A DNA stretch of 64,000 nucleotides from Hormiphora californensis (GCA_020137815.1 CM035354.1:8168487-8232486), one strand, 5' to 3'. Positions 28,420 through 39,062 are shown, counted from the stretch's first letter. Translations and numbers: made by a program. Notes: a model not told the origin generated them from the sequence alone.

Positions 28420-28980
28420 CTATACAATCACACGCAACGAACTATACACAGGGGATAGAAAGAATGGGTTAAACCCATCGGGTTTGTATTGCGGCCGCCC
28501 CCGTTATTAGGTCTGAGATCTGGAGAAAGTGCAGCTACTTGTTAGAACTTCTCACAGGCTACTCATGACGCCCACTCATAGAGATAGGGTATTTGGGCTC
28601 ACATGTTTAGCCGTCGAGCCCAGAACCTTGGTCACGTGACCAGACAGTGCAGTATCACGTGACCTCGAAATGCTGCGCGGCGGGGAGTGTTCTTTCACCA
28701 TCACTCAGAGACAGGTCACAGAGGGAGACATTGTCAGCATTAAAAAGAGATAACGCACGCGCACTAAACTGCGCGCGTCATATGTGACACTGCAACGTCT
28801 GGGGCAAGTGTGACGTTGCAAAATTGTAACAATAGCTGCCGCACTCAGTGGGGGACTCAGTGGTTGTTCATAGAGCTGGATTTGTTGTATAAAATAAATG
28901 AAAATGGAATATATTTACAGAAGGTGAACAAAACAAAATATGAAAATGAAAGTCTTTATCCGCACACAAGCACACTGTCT
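28420..28980. other. Upstream region of the hydrolase-like gene
   Basis: No gene is visible. It contains CACGTGACC-type E-boxes near 28630 and 28658, a GC-rich patch near 28670-28690 and GCGCGC near 28770. This suits a promoter for the minus-strand gene starting at 28419, but no TATA box or initiator is clear. Confidence 0.4.
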
Positions 28981-29471
28981 CAGGGGGTCTTTCACGAACA
29001 CTTCGGTCCTAACTTTTTTGGGACCAATATTGCACTAGGACTTTTTTGAAATGGCTTTCACGAACAGAAGTTGGGGGTAGGCGGGGAGGGTAATTACCCC
29101 AATGCTCTCTATTTTGGCTTTCACGAAACTGAAGTTAGGACCGTAACTCACGTAGTCCTAAAGTCGCACGTGACCCATGTGAGTGTTGAAAACCAATAGG
29201 TAAACAAACACGTGATCACCAATAGCCATTTATGATTCAGATAGACTGACACGAGTATAAACATGATCACGTGACATTCGCAACAGAAGGGTGCAGGTGG
29301 AATTTCCAGTCAAGTTGGTGTGTGAATAGTATTCATATATCAATGAATACATCAGTATTCTCTGCTATCTCTCACCCTATATACCAGTCATCTCTCTTGA
29401 TCTATAACGAGACGCGAAGCAGAGAGCAAAGAGGAGAGAGAGGAGAGAGAGAGAGAGAGGAGAGAAAGAGG

Positions 29472-29537
<66 letters not shown>

Positions 29538-29549
29538 AGAGAGAGAGAG

Positions 29550-29590
<41 letters not shown>

Positions 29591-29810
29591 GGGGAGAAAA
29601 GAGAGGGGGGAAAGAGAGGGGGAGAGAGAGAGAAAAAGGAGGGAAGGGGAAGAGATAGGCGAGAGAAAAGCGGAAGGAAGAGAAGAGAAGAATGAGAGCG
29701 ATAGAGAGAGACGATAAGCGGCGTAGAGATATCTCGATCTAGAGCTCTCTCTCTCTATGTCCTCTTTCCTATCTGTCTAGCCTCTATCTCTCTACTCTCC
29801 TCCCTCTTTT

Positions 29811-29862
<52 letters not shown>

Positions 29863-30372
29863 AGGAGTTCACAAATAGTTTATTTATAAAGATTGAAGCA
29901 ATCGGAGGTTGTCTTGAGAATTGTGTTGTTTTCATTAAAACTGCGGCTGAGATCCCATAAAAGTGTATACTCATGGTGCTCGAATGCGCATTATGGCTTC
30001 ACCTGTCAAAGTTAGGACCGCATTTTGGTCCCAACTGAGAGTTAGGACAGCTTTTACCTGTCCTAACTCTAGGGAGAGTTAGGACCAAAATCCTAGTGGT
30101 TGGGACCGGAGTTGGGACCGCAAATTAGAGAGTTGGGATCTTTTTTGATAGTTAGGACCGCGGGAAAGGTAGTCACGTGGGGCATCACGCAATTAAAGTG
30201 TCGAATTACACAGCTGGGACCGGAGTTAGGACCGAAAGTTGGGACCGGTCCTAACTCTCTAAAAACGGTCCTAACTTTGGCCGTTCGTGAAAGCCACATT
30301 GCAAATTTTGGTCCTAACTACGCTGGGACCGGTCCTAACTTCGGTCCTAATTGTTTCGTGAAAGACCCCCTG
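28981..30372. mobile_element. Non-autonomous DNA transposon with long TIRs and subterminal GGTCCTAACT repeats
   Basis: The left end CAGGGGGTCTTTCACGAA is matched in inverted orientation at the right end (ending 30372). Both ends hold many copies of GGTCCTAACT or GTTAGGACCG and CTTTCACGAA, in both orientations (28981-29160 and 30010-30372). The centre is purine/pyrimidine microsatellite (GA-rich 29420-29700, CT-rich 29745-29862). There is no transposase. The CAGGGG terminus recalls hAT elements, but I see no convincing 8-bp target duplication, so the class is uncertain. Confidence 0.75.
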
Positions 30373-30426
30373 ATCTCACACATCCACTTTAACCCTGTCT
30401 AACTAATTGCTCTATTTCCCCTTGGT

Positions 30427-30567
30427 TTAGGCTTCAGTCGGTTGTGTTCTATTCAGATCCTCCCCAGACACCCTGGCTTCTAGAAACTCAATCTTCCGTT
30501 CCAACGTTGTCAATTTCTCGTTCAGTTGGGCTAGTCGTGACCTGTGTGTGGTAGATTATCATAAAGA

Positions 30568-30619
<52 letters not shown>

Positions 30620-31505
30620 TATAGAGAGATATATAGAGAGAGAAAAGAGAAGGAGGAAGAGAAGAAGTGAGAGAAAGATGTGAAAATAGATGGGTAGAAA
30701 AGACAAGAATAGTCAAGAACATCTGGTGCCGGAAGGTTATTTTAGAAACACAGTCCCAGGTGTGTATAGTGGGGCCGGGGAGAGAGACATGGAGAAAGGG
30801 ACGAATGATCAATTTAGCGCTTTAATCTAAAGGCACTGGTCCCAGTAATCTCTATTTCTCCCAGGACCCAATGTCACTACCGGATAAACAAACACTATTA
30901 TATCTTGTTGAGCCAGCCACAATATATCTTGTCACACACTTACAGGCACACTGCTGCTAAACGTTACAGAGGGGTATTATACCAACAATTAGCACACGGC
31001 ACAGTCTCACCTCTCACTGTGGCAACATTTGTCCATTGCAGTCATTCAATGTGTGTAAAGGAAAGAGAGAGAAAGAGAGAGAGAGAGAGGGGGAGAGAGA
31101 GAGAGAGGGGGGGGGGGGGAGAGAGAGAGAGAGCTCTAACCACTTGCAGGCAATTGAATAATGAAAGAAGGTCATTTTAAAGCCACATAACACACAAACT
31201 GACAAATACACACATGTTGGCACACGTTCTGTGCACACTGGTTGTTTAGCCTAGTGCTACTTGCTAGTATAACACACGGGTTGTTTAGTGGCTAACTGGT
31301 TAAAACAGCCACATAACACACCACCCTGTCTGACGAACACAGCACAATGCAAACAGTACACTAAGTTATTAACTCACCGTGCACTCATATCGAAGTTGTT
31401 TAGAAAGTGTGCTATCCTCATAATACTAGTGGTGATGACCTGGATCAGTTCCCTGTTGTCCCAATCAGCCTGGATCTGGTCCTGTACACTACTCGTTACT
31501 GACAT
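30427..31505 (-). CDS. BRK1: BRICK1/HSPC300, WAVE/SCAR complex subunit
   Basis: BRK1 is the smallest subunit of the WAVE regulatory complex that controls Arp2/3-driven actin branching. Two exons (31378-31505 and 30427-30541) join in phase (CG|G) to 80 residues, against about 75 in vertebrates. Landmarks: QIQADWDNRELIQVITTSI, IAHFLNNFDMSARSRLAQLN and EKLTTLERKIEFLEARV, covering the full coiled-coil protein. The intron 30542-31377 contains a (GA)n run at about 30568-30617 and a G/GA tract at 31070-31130. The 3' end abuts the CAGGGG-type transposon. Confidence 0.95.
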
Positions 31506-32037
31506 AATGGGCTAGATAGGGATATGTGTACTGTGTTATATAGGGGGAGAGGTGAGAGGTGTGCCATTATTATAGGGGAGAGGAGAGTGGTGGGAGAGAA
31601 GACTGTGGTGCTTTGAAGAGAAAAGAGGGTGTGGGTAACACAAAAATGGACTAAAGAGTGGAGTTATGAAGAAGGAATTGATAGAGGAAGGGGGGATAGA
31701 GAGAGAGAGAAAGAAAGCGACTACTATTACTAGTATAGGATAGGCGGAGGTAGGGGATGACAATGTTATTATTGAGAGAGGAAGAGCAAAAGAGAGATAA
31801 TGAGAGAGAACAAGTAAGAGAGAAAGCAGTTGAGAGACATGGACGAATAAATAGGGCCCTACCGTTAACCACACACATAACTTCTAAAGAGCTCCATCCC
31901 ACTACTATACAAACACGCGTACACACGGACAACCCTTTCCTCTTTTTCTGTCCTCCCCTTTGTTTCTCTCTTCGTCCAAATATTTCGTGTGGGAACAATT
32001 ATGCAGAAAGCGCATACCCAACAACGAGAGTACGGGC

Positions 32038-32114
<77 letters not shown>

Positions 32115-32923
32115 GAGAGAGAGAGAGAGGGAGAGAGAGAGAGAGAGGGGGGGAGAGAGAGAGAGATAGAAAAGAAATGTGCATTGGGAAATCACGTACA
32201 CATCGAGTAAAAAGAGAATCCACCTGGCGTACTGGTCATTTCAATTGGTCTCTCAAGTTTCCCTCTCTCACCTACCTCTCCTTGTCCCACACTCTCTCTC
32301 CTACCTCTCCTGGTCCCACACACCCTCTCCCTGTCCCACACACTCGCACAGAGCTTCAAGGAGTTCTAAGATAGTTCCGAACATTTGTAGCTCCCCAAGG
32401 GTCTCCTGCCACCTCTCTCTCTCTCTCTGTCCCCCTCTTCCCCTCTCTCTCTGTTCTCTCTTCCTTCCTGTCCCGATAACACATACAGCTACCTTCTAAG
32501 TTCTACAGCTCAGTAAGCCACGTACAAATATATTGTCTCGCATTTACGGAGATAAACGTGGGGCCTATATTAGATAACAAAGCGGAAGCGAGAGAACGAT
32601 TTGAGAGAAGGGAGAGAATGATTTGAGAGAAGGGGAAAGATAGAAGCTGGGGTAATTATCAGGGCCACAGAAGGAAAAGAATACCACTCCGTAGGGTAGG
32701 ATAAGAAAGTAATAAAGTCACAGTTTTCTTGTTTGTTAGTGAAATACAAAATTCTGTACAGTACTGACACACACATGATATATTATACACGCCATTCCTC
32801 TGAGGAAATGATCCCAAAAAACGATTATATTCTCAGCCCAGCTCACACTCACACTTTAGTTGGCAACAGAGCAGCACACACAGTAACAGACATGTTATAA
32901 CATGTGAAACTATTTAACATGTT
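31506..32923. other. Intergenic, GA/CT-rich, between BRK1 and ATG13
   Basis: No gene is supported. A (GA)n tract spans about 32041-32166. Short CT runs occur at 32415-32460. The stretch should hold the BRK1 promoter (right of 31505) and ATG13 3' UTR (left of 32924). The long Arg-Glu-rich frames here are repeat artefacts. Confidence 0.55.
32041..32166. repeat. (GA)n microsatellite
   Basis: About 125 bp of GA dinucleotides, pure at first and degenerating into GGAGAG variants. Confidence 0.95.
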
Positions 32924-34123
32924 TCACCCTGATAGATCTACAGAGAGCTCATTAAGAAACTCCTCAATCTCCTTAACATCCTGCTCCACCTCTGTGGGAT
33001 TGATAACTACAGATCCCTGGGAGCTGTGTTCACTAAACAGTTTCAATTTGGGCACACTCGAACAGTCCCTGAAGAAGCTGCCCACATCCTCAGGCGAGTT
33101 AGAGGCGAATGGGGCGATCAACACGAAACTATCTGATGTCATGATGTCACTTTGTTGTGATGTTGAGCCCTCCCGCTGTATCTGGGAGAGTCGGGGGGAG
33201 CCTGGGAAGGTGGTGATGAGGGGTGTGGGTGTTACTGTCGTGTCTGGAGCTGCTGTGGGGGTGGCGAGGTGTCCACTGCTACCTCGTGGGTCTGGGGAGG
33301 AGGTGGGTTTCTGGGAAGTAGAAACACTGACAGAGAAGGGAAATGCTGACTCTAACAGAGACGCAAAGGGGGTCTCCTCGACTGTATTAGCTGAGGTAGT
33401 GCCTGCTAGGAAACCAGTTGTATCTGCAAAGGGACAGAACGGTAGAGAATCGTCAGCAGGTAAGGGAGGAAGGGTTGGTTCTGGAGGGGGTAGCGATGAG
33501 ATCTCCTCAAGTCGAGGGGGCGTTACAACCCGGGTCATCTCCAGACTGGTCCGATAGAACACATTAGCAGTAAGAGTGCCGTTAGGTGACCCAACCGCCC
33601 CAATCCTAACACTCCGTACCGTCTCACCAAGAACCCCAATATCCGGCTCCCCATGGGTTATGGTATATGAAATGTTAAAAAATCCCCCTGTAGTTTGTTT
33701 CCTAGTTAGCCGGTAGGTGGGCGTGGCCCGGGACGCAACAATTACACTCCGCAGTAGGAGACACAGTGCATTATACACTGTGAACGTTACCTTGACGTTC
33801 TCAAACCGGCGCTCTAAACAAAACGTCCAAATCTCAAGTGTCATTGTCTCGTGCTCATCCGAGTGGAGCAGGATGGTGAGAGTGAGGGTTTTACCTGACA
33901 ACACACTGGGAACATTGACACTCTGTTTACATTTCTCCATCAGTACAGGGTTATCAGGGAGGGTGATATTAAACCAACTGGGGTTACCAGGCCGGGAGGG
34001 GGAGATGTGAGCAGCACCATGGCGAGACCCAACTATAGTCTGTATTGATCTGTAGCAGAACTGTTTAATGTAAACTTCTAGATCTCTTTTATCCTTAGTG
34101 TTGAGAGGGAACGGCTTACTCAT
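32924..34123 (-). CDS. ATG13: Autophagy-related protein 13, intronless
   Basis: ATG13 is the HORMA-domain adaptor of the ULK1/ATG1 kinase complex that starts autophagosome formation. The single open frame encodes 399 residues. The N-terminal 200 resemble the ATG13 HORMA domain: DLEVYIKQFCYRSIQTIVGS, PSWFNI, LEIWTFCLERRFENVKVTFT and TPTYRLTRKQ, then VRIGAVGSPNGTLTANVFYR. A disordered Pro/Ser/Thr linker follows. Around residue 328 the acidic-flanked SFVLI matches the position and form of the LC3-interacting motif in animal ATG13. The C-terminus has a short helical segment (EIEEFLNELS). The lack of introns is notable beside multi-exon neighbours. Confidence 0.93.
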   Translation of the reverse strand: MSKPFPLNTKDKRDLEVYIKQFCYRSIQTIVGSRHGAAHISPSRPGNPSWFNITLPDNPVLMEKCKQSVNVPSVLSGKTLTLTILLHSDEHETMTLEIWTFCLERRFENVKVTFTVYNALCLLLRSVIVASRATPTYRLTRKQTTGGFFNISYTITHGEPDIGVLGETVRSVRIGAVGSPNGTLTANVFYRTSLEMTRVVTPPRLEEISSLPPPEPTLPPLPADDSLPFCPFADTTGFLAGTTSANTVEETPFASLLESAFPFSVSVSTSQKPTSSPDPRGSSGHLATPTAAPDTTVTPTPLITTFPGSPRLSQIQREGSTSQQSDIMTSDSFVLIAPFASNSPEDVGSFFRDCSSVPKLKLFSEHSSQGSVVINPTEVEQDVKEIEEFLNELSVDLSG

Positions 34124-34415
34124 CTGCTATATTCACCAAGCCACAGTGTGTGTTAGCTAGGAGGAGGGAACATAGTGTTTTACATATCTCTCTCTCCTAT
34201 AGGGGGATATTATATGTGCTGTTAGGTTTGAATATTGAGGCATCATGTGCTTATATAAAGTGTGGGTTGTTAAGGGAGGCAGCCCACAGCTGTAAACAAA
34301 GCAGAGTAAAACACAAGCCTATCTTTCTAACTGGGAGTGAGTCAAAAAACCAACAAATGATATATGTGGTGTAAAAGAATAAATTTAAACAGATAAAAGA
34401 AGGTCATCAAAAATA
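34124..34415. other. Short intergenic region
   Basis: This carries the ATG13 promoter and the 3' flank of the BAH-domain gene, both on the minus strand. AATAAA-type words in the minus orientation may serve as poly(A) signals. No gene seen. Confidence 0.4.
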
Positions 34416-36149
34416 TTACAAATACTTGGTATAATAAAGTTGCTGTTTCAGAGTTCTACGCAGTCTAAAATCATACACTCCCCTACAAAAATAGATAGAG
34501 TCCATCTGAACACCTGATACTGGCACCACCTCCTCCCTCCACTGGTGTACATCAGGGACTATTGAGGGAGCTATCGTCTTCCCTCCAGCCACCTTGTGTG
34601 AGTAGTACCTGCAGTACTCAGGGTAACTCAACACATACACCTTGCCCTGGATTGTAGCCACACTATTATCATCAGTGTGTTTTGAGAGATACAGCTCGTG
34701 AGCACCGTATGGAGTTCTGATATTCTCCAGGTCTCCAGGCCGATAGAACCAGCACATAGTCACCATCATCTCACCGAGGTTATCCTGCCACATTGCCACT
34801 ATCTTACCAACAAATGGCCGCTCCCCCGTGGCACCACCTGTTTTTAGTGCAACACTATCCCCCACTCTCAATTCCACACCTCCCCTTTCCATGGCACTGA
34901 AAAACAGCCGAGTTGTTCGGACTGAGGTAGCAGTGACAAATGAAACACAGTCGATATGAGATCCTATCCACTTCCAACCGTTAGTTTTAACCCGTTCATT
35001 ACACGCCAGGATCATTGACTCATGTTCTCTGAGAGACTGGGGTGAGTTGTTCAGCTTGGTCGCACACCCCTGGTGCACGAATTCTACCCGCTGTGAAAAT
35101 GAAGTACTGATTCTTATCTTAAAGAAGTTATCAGGAGCTTTAGAGGTTCCACTGTTGCCTGTTATTGACGTCAGAGCCTTCTTAGAACATCGCTTATTCG
35201 CAGTAAGCTCAGGTTTTATAAGGGCTGATAGCACTGCCTTGCAATTCAGGCTAGCTGTCCTGCCACGTCGCTTGGGTGTCAAGGAGGGGGAACTGGGCCG
35301 GGAGTTAGAGACGGGCTGCTGGATATTTAGAGTTCCCAGAATTGGGGCTGAAATCTCGTCATCCTCCTCCTTCTTACGAACAGGAAGGAGGGACAATCTC
35401 ATCCTTTTACCTGCCCGTTTAGTCGGTGGGGTAGAGGGAGGCCGAGCCGGTTTTGTGTAAGGAGGCCGAACTAGTTTCGCAGAAGGTGGCCGGCCAGGTT
35501 TAGCGGGTTTTAGGGAAACTGGACGGGTGGGTTTTATTACCATGGGTCGAGAATCAAGAGGGGCAGGAGCAGAGGCACGTTTTGGGCCCGGTTTAGAAGA
35601 TGCAGGTTTAGGAGGCACCGGTGTGAGGGAGACGTTATTGCGCGTCTTCATGGAGTTTCTAGTCACGATTTTATTAGGTGTAGGAACCATTCTCATTTTC
35701 TTCCCCTTTTTCTTCTCATCAGGGGACTTCTTCCAATCAAACGAATACCTAGCCCCACTTCTAGTGCAGATGGTCTCCGGTTCTGATTGGAATTTAGGTA
35801 GTTTTGCCTTCTCTACCCTCTCCTTCTGCTCTCTCTCCTCAGGAGTGGTCTCATCACTCTCTTCCCCACTACTACTAACAGAGTCCTCTCTAACACTACC
35901 ACTACTGGTGCTAACAGCAGGGGCTGCTATTGCCCGGCCTGATCTCAATATGTGGGGCATCTGTCGGGAGGCTGCCCTAACAGTATCTTGCTCACTATCT
36001 CGCAGTTTCTCATTCACATTACTGATGATGTCCTTGTCGGCATTAAAATCATCAGGGTTCAGGCCCTGAGGGAAGTTATGCATCAACCAGAACACATCCT
36101 GCTGCTGTTTCTTTGCCACCCGCTTACTTTTCCGAGGCGAGGTTGACAT
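34416..36149 (-). CDS. BAHD1-like BAH-domain chromatin protein, intronless
   Basis: The 577-residue open frame has a basic, Ser/Pro-rich disordered region (about residues 1-420, with KPARPP-type repeats) and a C-terminal BAH domain (about 421-575). BAH landmarks: LRVGDSVALKTG, PFVGKIVAMWQD, MMVTMCWFYRPGDLEN, HELYLSKHTDDNSVATIQGK and VYVLSYPEYCRYYSHK, then IYFCRGVYDFRLRR. This order and the terminal CR.VYDFR motif match vertebrate BAHD1, a heterochromatin factor whose BAH module reads H3K27me3. The length is shorter than vertebrate BAHD1 (about 780). Function in this organism is inference from the domain. Confidence 0.85.
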   Translation of the reverse strand: MSTSPRKSKRVAKKQQQDVFWLMHNFPQGLNPDDFNADKDIISNVNEKLRDSEQDTVRAASRQMPHILRSGRAIAAPAVSTSSGSVREDSVSSSGEESDETTPEEREQKERVEKAKLPKFQSEPETICTRSGARYSFDWKKSPDEKKKGKKMRMVPTPNKIVTRNSMKTRNNVSLTPVPPKPASSKPGPKRASAPAPLDSRPMVIKPTRPVSLKPAKPGRPPSAKLVRPPYTKPARPPSTPPTKRAGKRMRLSLLPVRKKEEDDEISAPILGTLNIQQPVSNSRPSSPSLTPKRRGRTASLNCKAVLSALIKPELTANKRCSKKALTSITGNSGTSKAPDNFFKIRISTSFSQRVEFVHQGCATKLNNSPQSLREHESMILACNERVKTNGWKWIGSHIDCVSFVTATSVRTTRLFFSAMERGGVELRVGDSVALKTGGATGERPFVGKIVAMWQDNLGEMMVTMCWFYRPGDLENIRTPYGAHELYLSKHTDDNSVATIQGKVYVLSYPEYCRYYSHKVAGGKTIAPSIVPDVHQWREEVVPVSGVQMDSIYFCRGVYDFRLRRTLKQQLYYTKYL

Positions 36150-36451
36150 GTGGTGCCTGGTAGAAATGGGAGTGGTATTTGTTTAAAACTGGGAAACAAA
36201 GAGAACACATTTCATACAGTGTGTAATATTAAAACACTTGAACACTGTCATATCATACAAAACATGTTTCTCTCTCACACTCTCGGATATTAAATAACTT
36301 ACTAAAACGTAAAAAAATGTCTCTGCCATCCCTCAAAAAGTGAGACACCGCTTTAAAGACATCATCAGAAGACCGTTCTAGATCCCTTCTTCTTCCTACA
36401 TAGAGCAGGGTCACCTTGCTCTATAACAACTTGAGAGAATTCATCCTCTCT
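36150..36451. other. Short intergenic region
   Basis: AT-rich, no gene seen. It contains the promoter of the BAHD1-like gene and the 3' flank of COX17. Confidence 0.4.
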
Positions 36452-36610
36452 TTATACATTGAACCCAGCAGCCCTCATACACGCCTTGTGGGCCTCTATC
36501 AGATCGGCACACTCCTCTTCTCCATTCAGCAGTATACACTCTCCCATCGCAGCTCTAGTGTCTGGGCAGGCACAGCACGGCTTGCACTGCTCTTTCTTCT
36601 CCTCTGTCAT
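36452..36610 (-). CDS. COX17: COX17 copper chaperone for cytochrome c oxidase
   Basis: COX17 delivers copper to SCO1 and COX11 in the mitochondrial intermembrane space. The 52-residue frame has CKPCCACPDTRAAM, with the copper-binding CC pair, and the twin CX9C cysteines (CACPDTRAAMGEC and CADLIEAHKAC), then MRAAGF near the C-terminus. The N-terminal extension before the CCAC motif is about ten residues shorter than in the human protein. TTCTCTAG just before CACCATCATG looks like a splice acceptor, so an upstream non-coding exon is likely. Confidence 0.95.
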   Translation of the reverse strand: MTEEKKEQCKPCCACPDTRAAMGECILLNGEEECADLIEAHKACMRAAGFNV

Positions 36611-37108
36611 GATGGTGCTAGAGAATAGAGGGAGGGTCAGAATTGGTTATGCTAAAGAGGGGAGGAGGGGGTTTCTGAGAAGTGAAGCACTGAGAAAAGG
36701 GGAGGGAGGGAGGGAGAGTAACAACACAGTGAGTGAAATTTTAAAAGGTCCATTTATATTCAAAAAGAGAACAACGCCCGCGTAACATGGCTATAAAATT
36801 GAGCAACCAAAGCTTGTCGCTCAAAAAAGAAATCATGATCTAAAATTATTCGTCATTCTTCAAAAACAAAATAAATAAGTGGCAAGAATTTTCATATCTC
36901 TAAAAAAGGAGAGGGTATATGACCCAGTCATATATTATCGTTGCACGAGTAGCTCTCTGTAACAAAGTTAATCTCGTTGCTCGTGCTCATTTGATACACA
37001 TTTATCTCCATGCACATCACACATCTCTACATATATAACGTCAAAATCACGACTCACTATTGTAGTGAAACAAACTCATCAGATTGTCTATTTTAGAGGG
37101 AACACCCT
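36611..37108. other. Intergenic region upstream of COX17
   Basis: No gene seen. The minus-strand COX17 leader and promoter should lie here, and the 3' UTR of the repeat protein gene at its right edge. Confidence 0.4.
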
Positions 37109-37957
37109 TTACACTCCCATTTTCTCCATCTGTCCAGAGATCTCGTCCACATCTGCAGTTTTGTCCTCTGATACGGGCTCAACAGCCACTGGTACTTCTG
37201 TTGATTCTACGGCGGGGGCAGATTCTTCAGCGACGGGTTCGGCAACTTCTTCAGCGACGGGGGCATACTCTTCAGCGACGGATTCGACAACTTCAGCGAC
37301 GGGTTCGGCAACTTCTTCAGCGACGGGTTCGACAACTTCAGCGACGGGTTCGACAACTTCAGCGACGGGTTCGGCAACTTCAGCGACGGGTTCGGCAACT
37401 TCAGCGACGGGTTCGGTAACTTCAGCGACGGGTTCGGTAACTTCAGCGACGGGTTCGGCAACTTCAGCGACGGGTTCGACAACTTCAGCGACGGGTTCGA
37501 CAACTTCGGCGACGGGTTCGGCAACTTCAGCGACGGGTTCGACAACTTCAGCGACGGGTTCGGCAACTTCGGCGACGGGTTCGGCAACTTCAGCGACAGG
37601 GGCGGCAACTTCAGCCTCAGGCTCAGCAACAGTCTCAGGGACAACTTCCTCTACCGGTGCTACTGGTTCCTCGACTGGAGCAGCGACTTCCTCTACGGGA
37701 GCAGCCTCAGGTTCAGCAGGGGCAGCCTCTTCAACAGGTGCTGGTTCCTCAGCAGCGGGAGCAGCTTCTTCCACCGGGGCAGCAGGCTCATCAACGGCAG
37801 CAGGCTCCTCAGCGGCAGCAGGCTCAACAGGGGCGGCTGCCTCTGGCTCAGCAGCAGCAGGGGCCTCTTCGGCTGCAGGTGCAGCTTCCGGAGCAGGTTC
37901 CGCTGGTGTGGCTTCAGGCTTGGTCTCAGCGGCCTTCTTTGAGTTGTTGCCTCCCAT
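37109..37957 (-). CDS. Myristoylated Ala/Glu/Pro/Val repeat protein, BASP1/MARCKS-like in composition
   Basis: The 282-residue protein starts MGGNNSKK, a good N-myristoylation site followed by lysines, as in BASP1 (MGGKLSKK) and MARCKS. Residues about 10-120 are Ala/Glu/Pro-rich. Residues about 120-245 are roughly twenty tandem copies of a six-residue unit of the form PVAEV(A/V/T)E, encoded by an 18-bp DNA repeat. The tail is ordinary and acidic (VDEISGQMEKMGV). The plus-strand Ser/Thr/Ala/Gly frame over the same DNA is a shadow. A membrane-associated, lipid-anchored acidic protein is inferred from composition; homology to BASP1 cannot be claimed from low-complexity sequence. Confidence 0.75.
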   Translation of the reverse strand: MGGNNSKKAAETKPEATPAEPAPEAAPAAEEAPAAAEPEAAAPVEPAAAEEPAAVDEPAAPVEEAAPAAEEPAPVEEAAPAEPEAAPVEEVAAPVEEPVAPVEEVVPETVAEPEAEVAAPVAEVAEPVAEVAEPVAEVVEPVAEVAEPVAEVVEPVAEVVEPVAEVAEPVAEVTEPVAEVTEPVAEVAEPVAEVAEPVAEVVEPVAEVVEPVAEEVAEPVAEVVESVAEEYAPVAEEVAEPVAEESAPAVESTEVPVAVEPVSEDKTADVDEISGQMEKMGV

Positions 37958-38236
37958 GGTTTCTTAGTTGCTACAAGAGGAAAAACGTAATGTAAAGTGC
38001 GAAAAGTGGATTTGAGAGATTTTGGAACTCGGGCAGTTTTCACTCGAGCAAGAATTGAGCTTGACAGAAACAAAAAACTCTGCGCGGCGTAAATAAGCAA
38101 CACAGTTTGGCATTTACTTCCCGCGTGCGCTTGAAATGACACCGCGGCGGCGTTGAAAAGACTTTTTTAACGAGTTTTCGTTATTAATATAAGGAACCAT
38201 AATAAAGTTCAAGAGCCTCCAAGAGGGGCGCGATTA

Positions 38237-38508
38237 AAGTCGAATTTTTTAATCAAGGGACAGGGGGCCGCGCATTCAGAGAGGTCGCGCGGCGTTGTAT
38301 TTGCGCGTGACAACCGAGATCAAGTTCCTGGCAATCTTAAGACTTGAACCCGAAAGCGTTGGAAAGATAATTTTAAGACCTTTTCAACGCAACCAAGATC
38401 AAGTCTTTATCTTATCAGGAAGAGGAGATATGAGCGAAAACATTTAGCACGCGCAAAAAGACTTTGTAAATGCGCGGCCCCCTGTCCCTTGATTAAAAAA
38501 TTCGACTA
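38237..38508. mobile_element. Nested inverted-repeat element (GTCGAATTTTTTAATCAAGG ends)
   Basis: The left terminus AAGTCGAATTTTTTAATCAA continues GGGACAGGGGGCCGCGCATT. The right end carries the reverse complement, ending TTCGACT at about 38507. The interior has a second imperfect inverted repeat around AAGATCAAGT/CTTATC. About 270 bp, no coding capacity. Confidence 0.8.
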
Positions 38509-38510
38509 TA

Positions 38511-38665
38511 AAGTCCATTTTTATTCAACTGTTCACCCCTCAACTCTTGCGCGTGCGATATTTTAATTTACGCTGCGCGCGCTACACGTTAACATGTGAT
38601 AAACGCGCAAAACAATTCCGCGCACGACTTTGGGGGGTGAACAGTTGAAAAAAAATGGACATTAT
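38511..38665. mobile_element. Nested small MITE related to the 11027 element
   Basis: The left end AAGTCCATTTTTATTCAACT continues GTTCACCCC, and the inverted form ends near 38663. The interior contains CACGTTAACATGTG, the same core as the MITE at 11027-11177. It is therefore a diverged member of that family, inserted directly beside the preceding element. Confidence 0.8.
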
Positions 38666-38666
38666 A

Positions 38667-38926
38667 ATCTGGGTGCCTTGCAGCGTGTTTACAGGTGCGC
38701 GCTGCCAAAAAAGTACACCTAAAACCACTTAGACCGACTTTTTTCAAACGGCTATAGCCACGCAACCACATGGCCAATTTGAGTAAACTAAACGGTAACT
38801 GATAGAGAATCGATAGCCCTAACCGATAACCCCATACCAAACCCTAACCCGACCCTAACAACAGCCCTAACCCGTCGCGCGCGCTAAAATCGATGAATTG
38901 TTAGCAATGCAAGGCACCCAGATTTT
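38667..38926. mobile_element. MITE with telomere-like interior, copy 1
   Basis: Termini are ATCTGGGTGCCTTGCA and its inverted copy. The interior includes ACAGGTGCGCGCTGCCAAAA, AAACGGCTATAGCC and degenerate CCCTAACCC repeats. The 39961-40232 copy runs in the same direction and is clearly homologous over most of its length. Confidence 0.8.
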
Positions 38927-39062
38927 AACGTTTTCCCTCCAAGAGCACCCAAGAGCGCACCCGATCGAAGAGAGACCACACCTGAGAGCGCACCACACCC
39001 AAAAGAGACCACATCCAAGAGCGCACCACCTCCAGAAGACACCATTTCAAAAGCGCACCACA

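Noticed and set aside
28981-30372. hAT classification with an 8-bp target duplication
   Set aside because: The flanks (CACTGTCT and ATCTCACA) do not match, so the class was left open.
35047-36069. Plus-strand ORFs over the BAHD1-like gene
   Set aside because: No recognisable motif. The minus strand encodes a clear BAH domain.
37065-37967. Plus-strand Ser/Thr/Ala/Gly repeat ORF of 300 residues
   Set aside because: It is the shadow of the minus-strand repeat protein, which has a myristoylation start and an ordinary C-terminus. The plus frame has neither.
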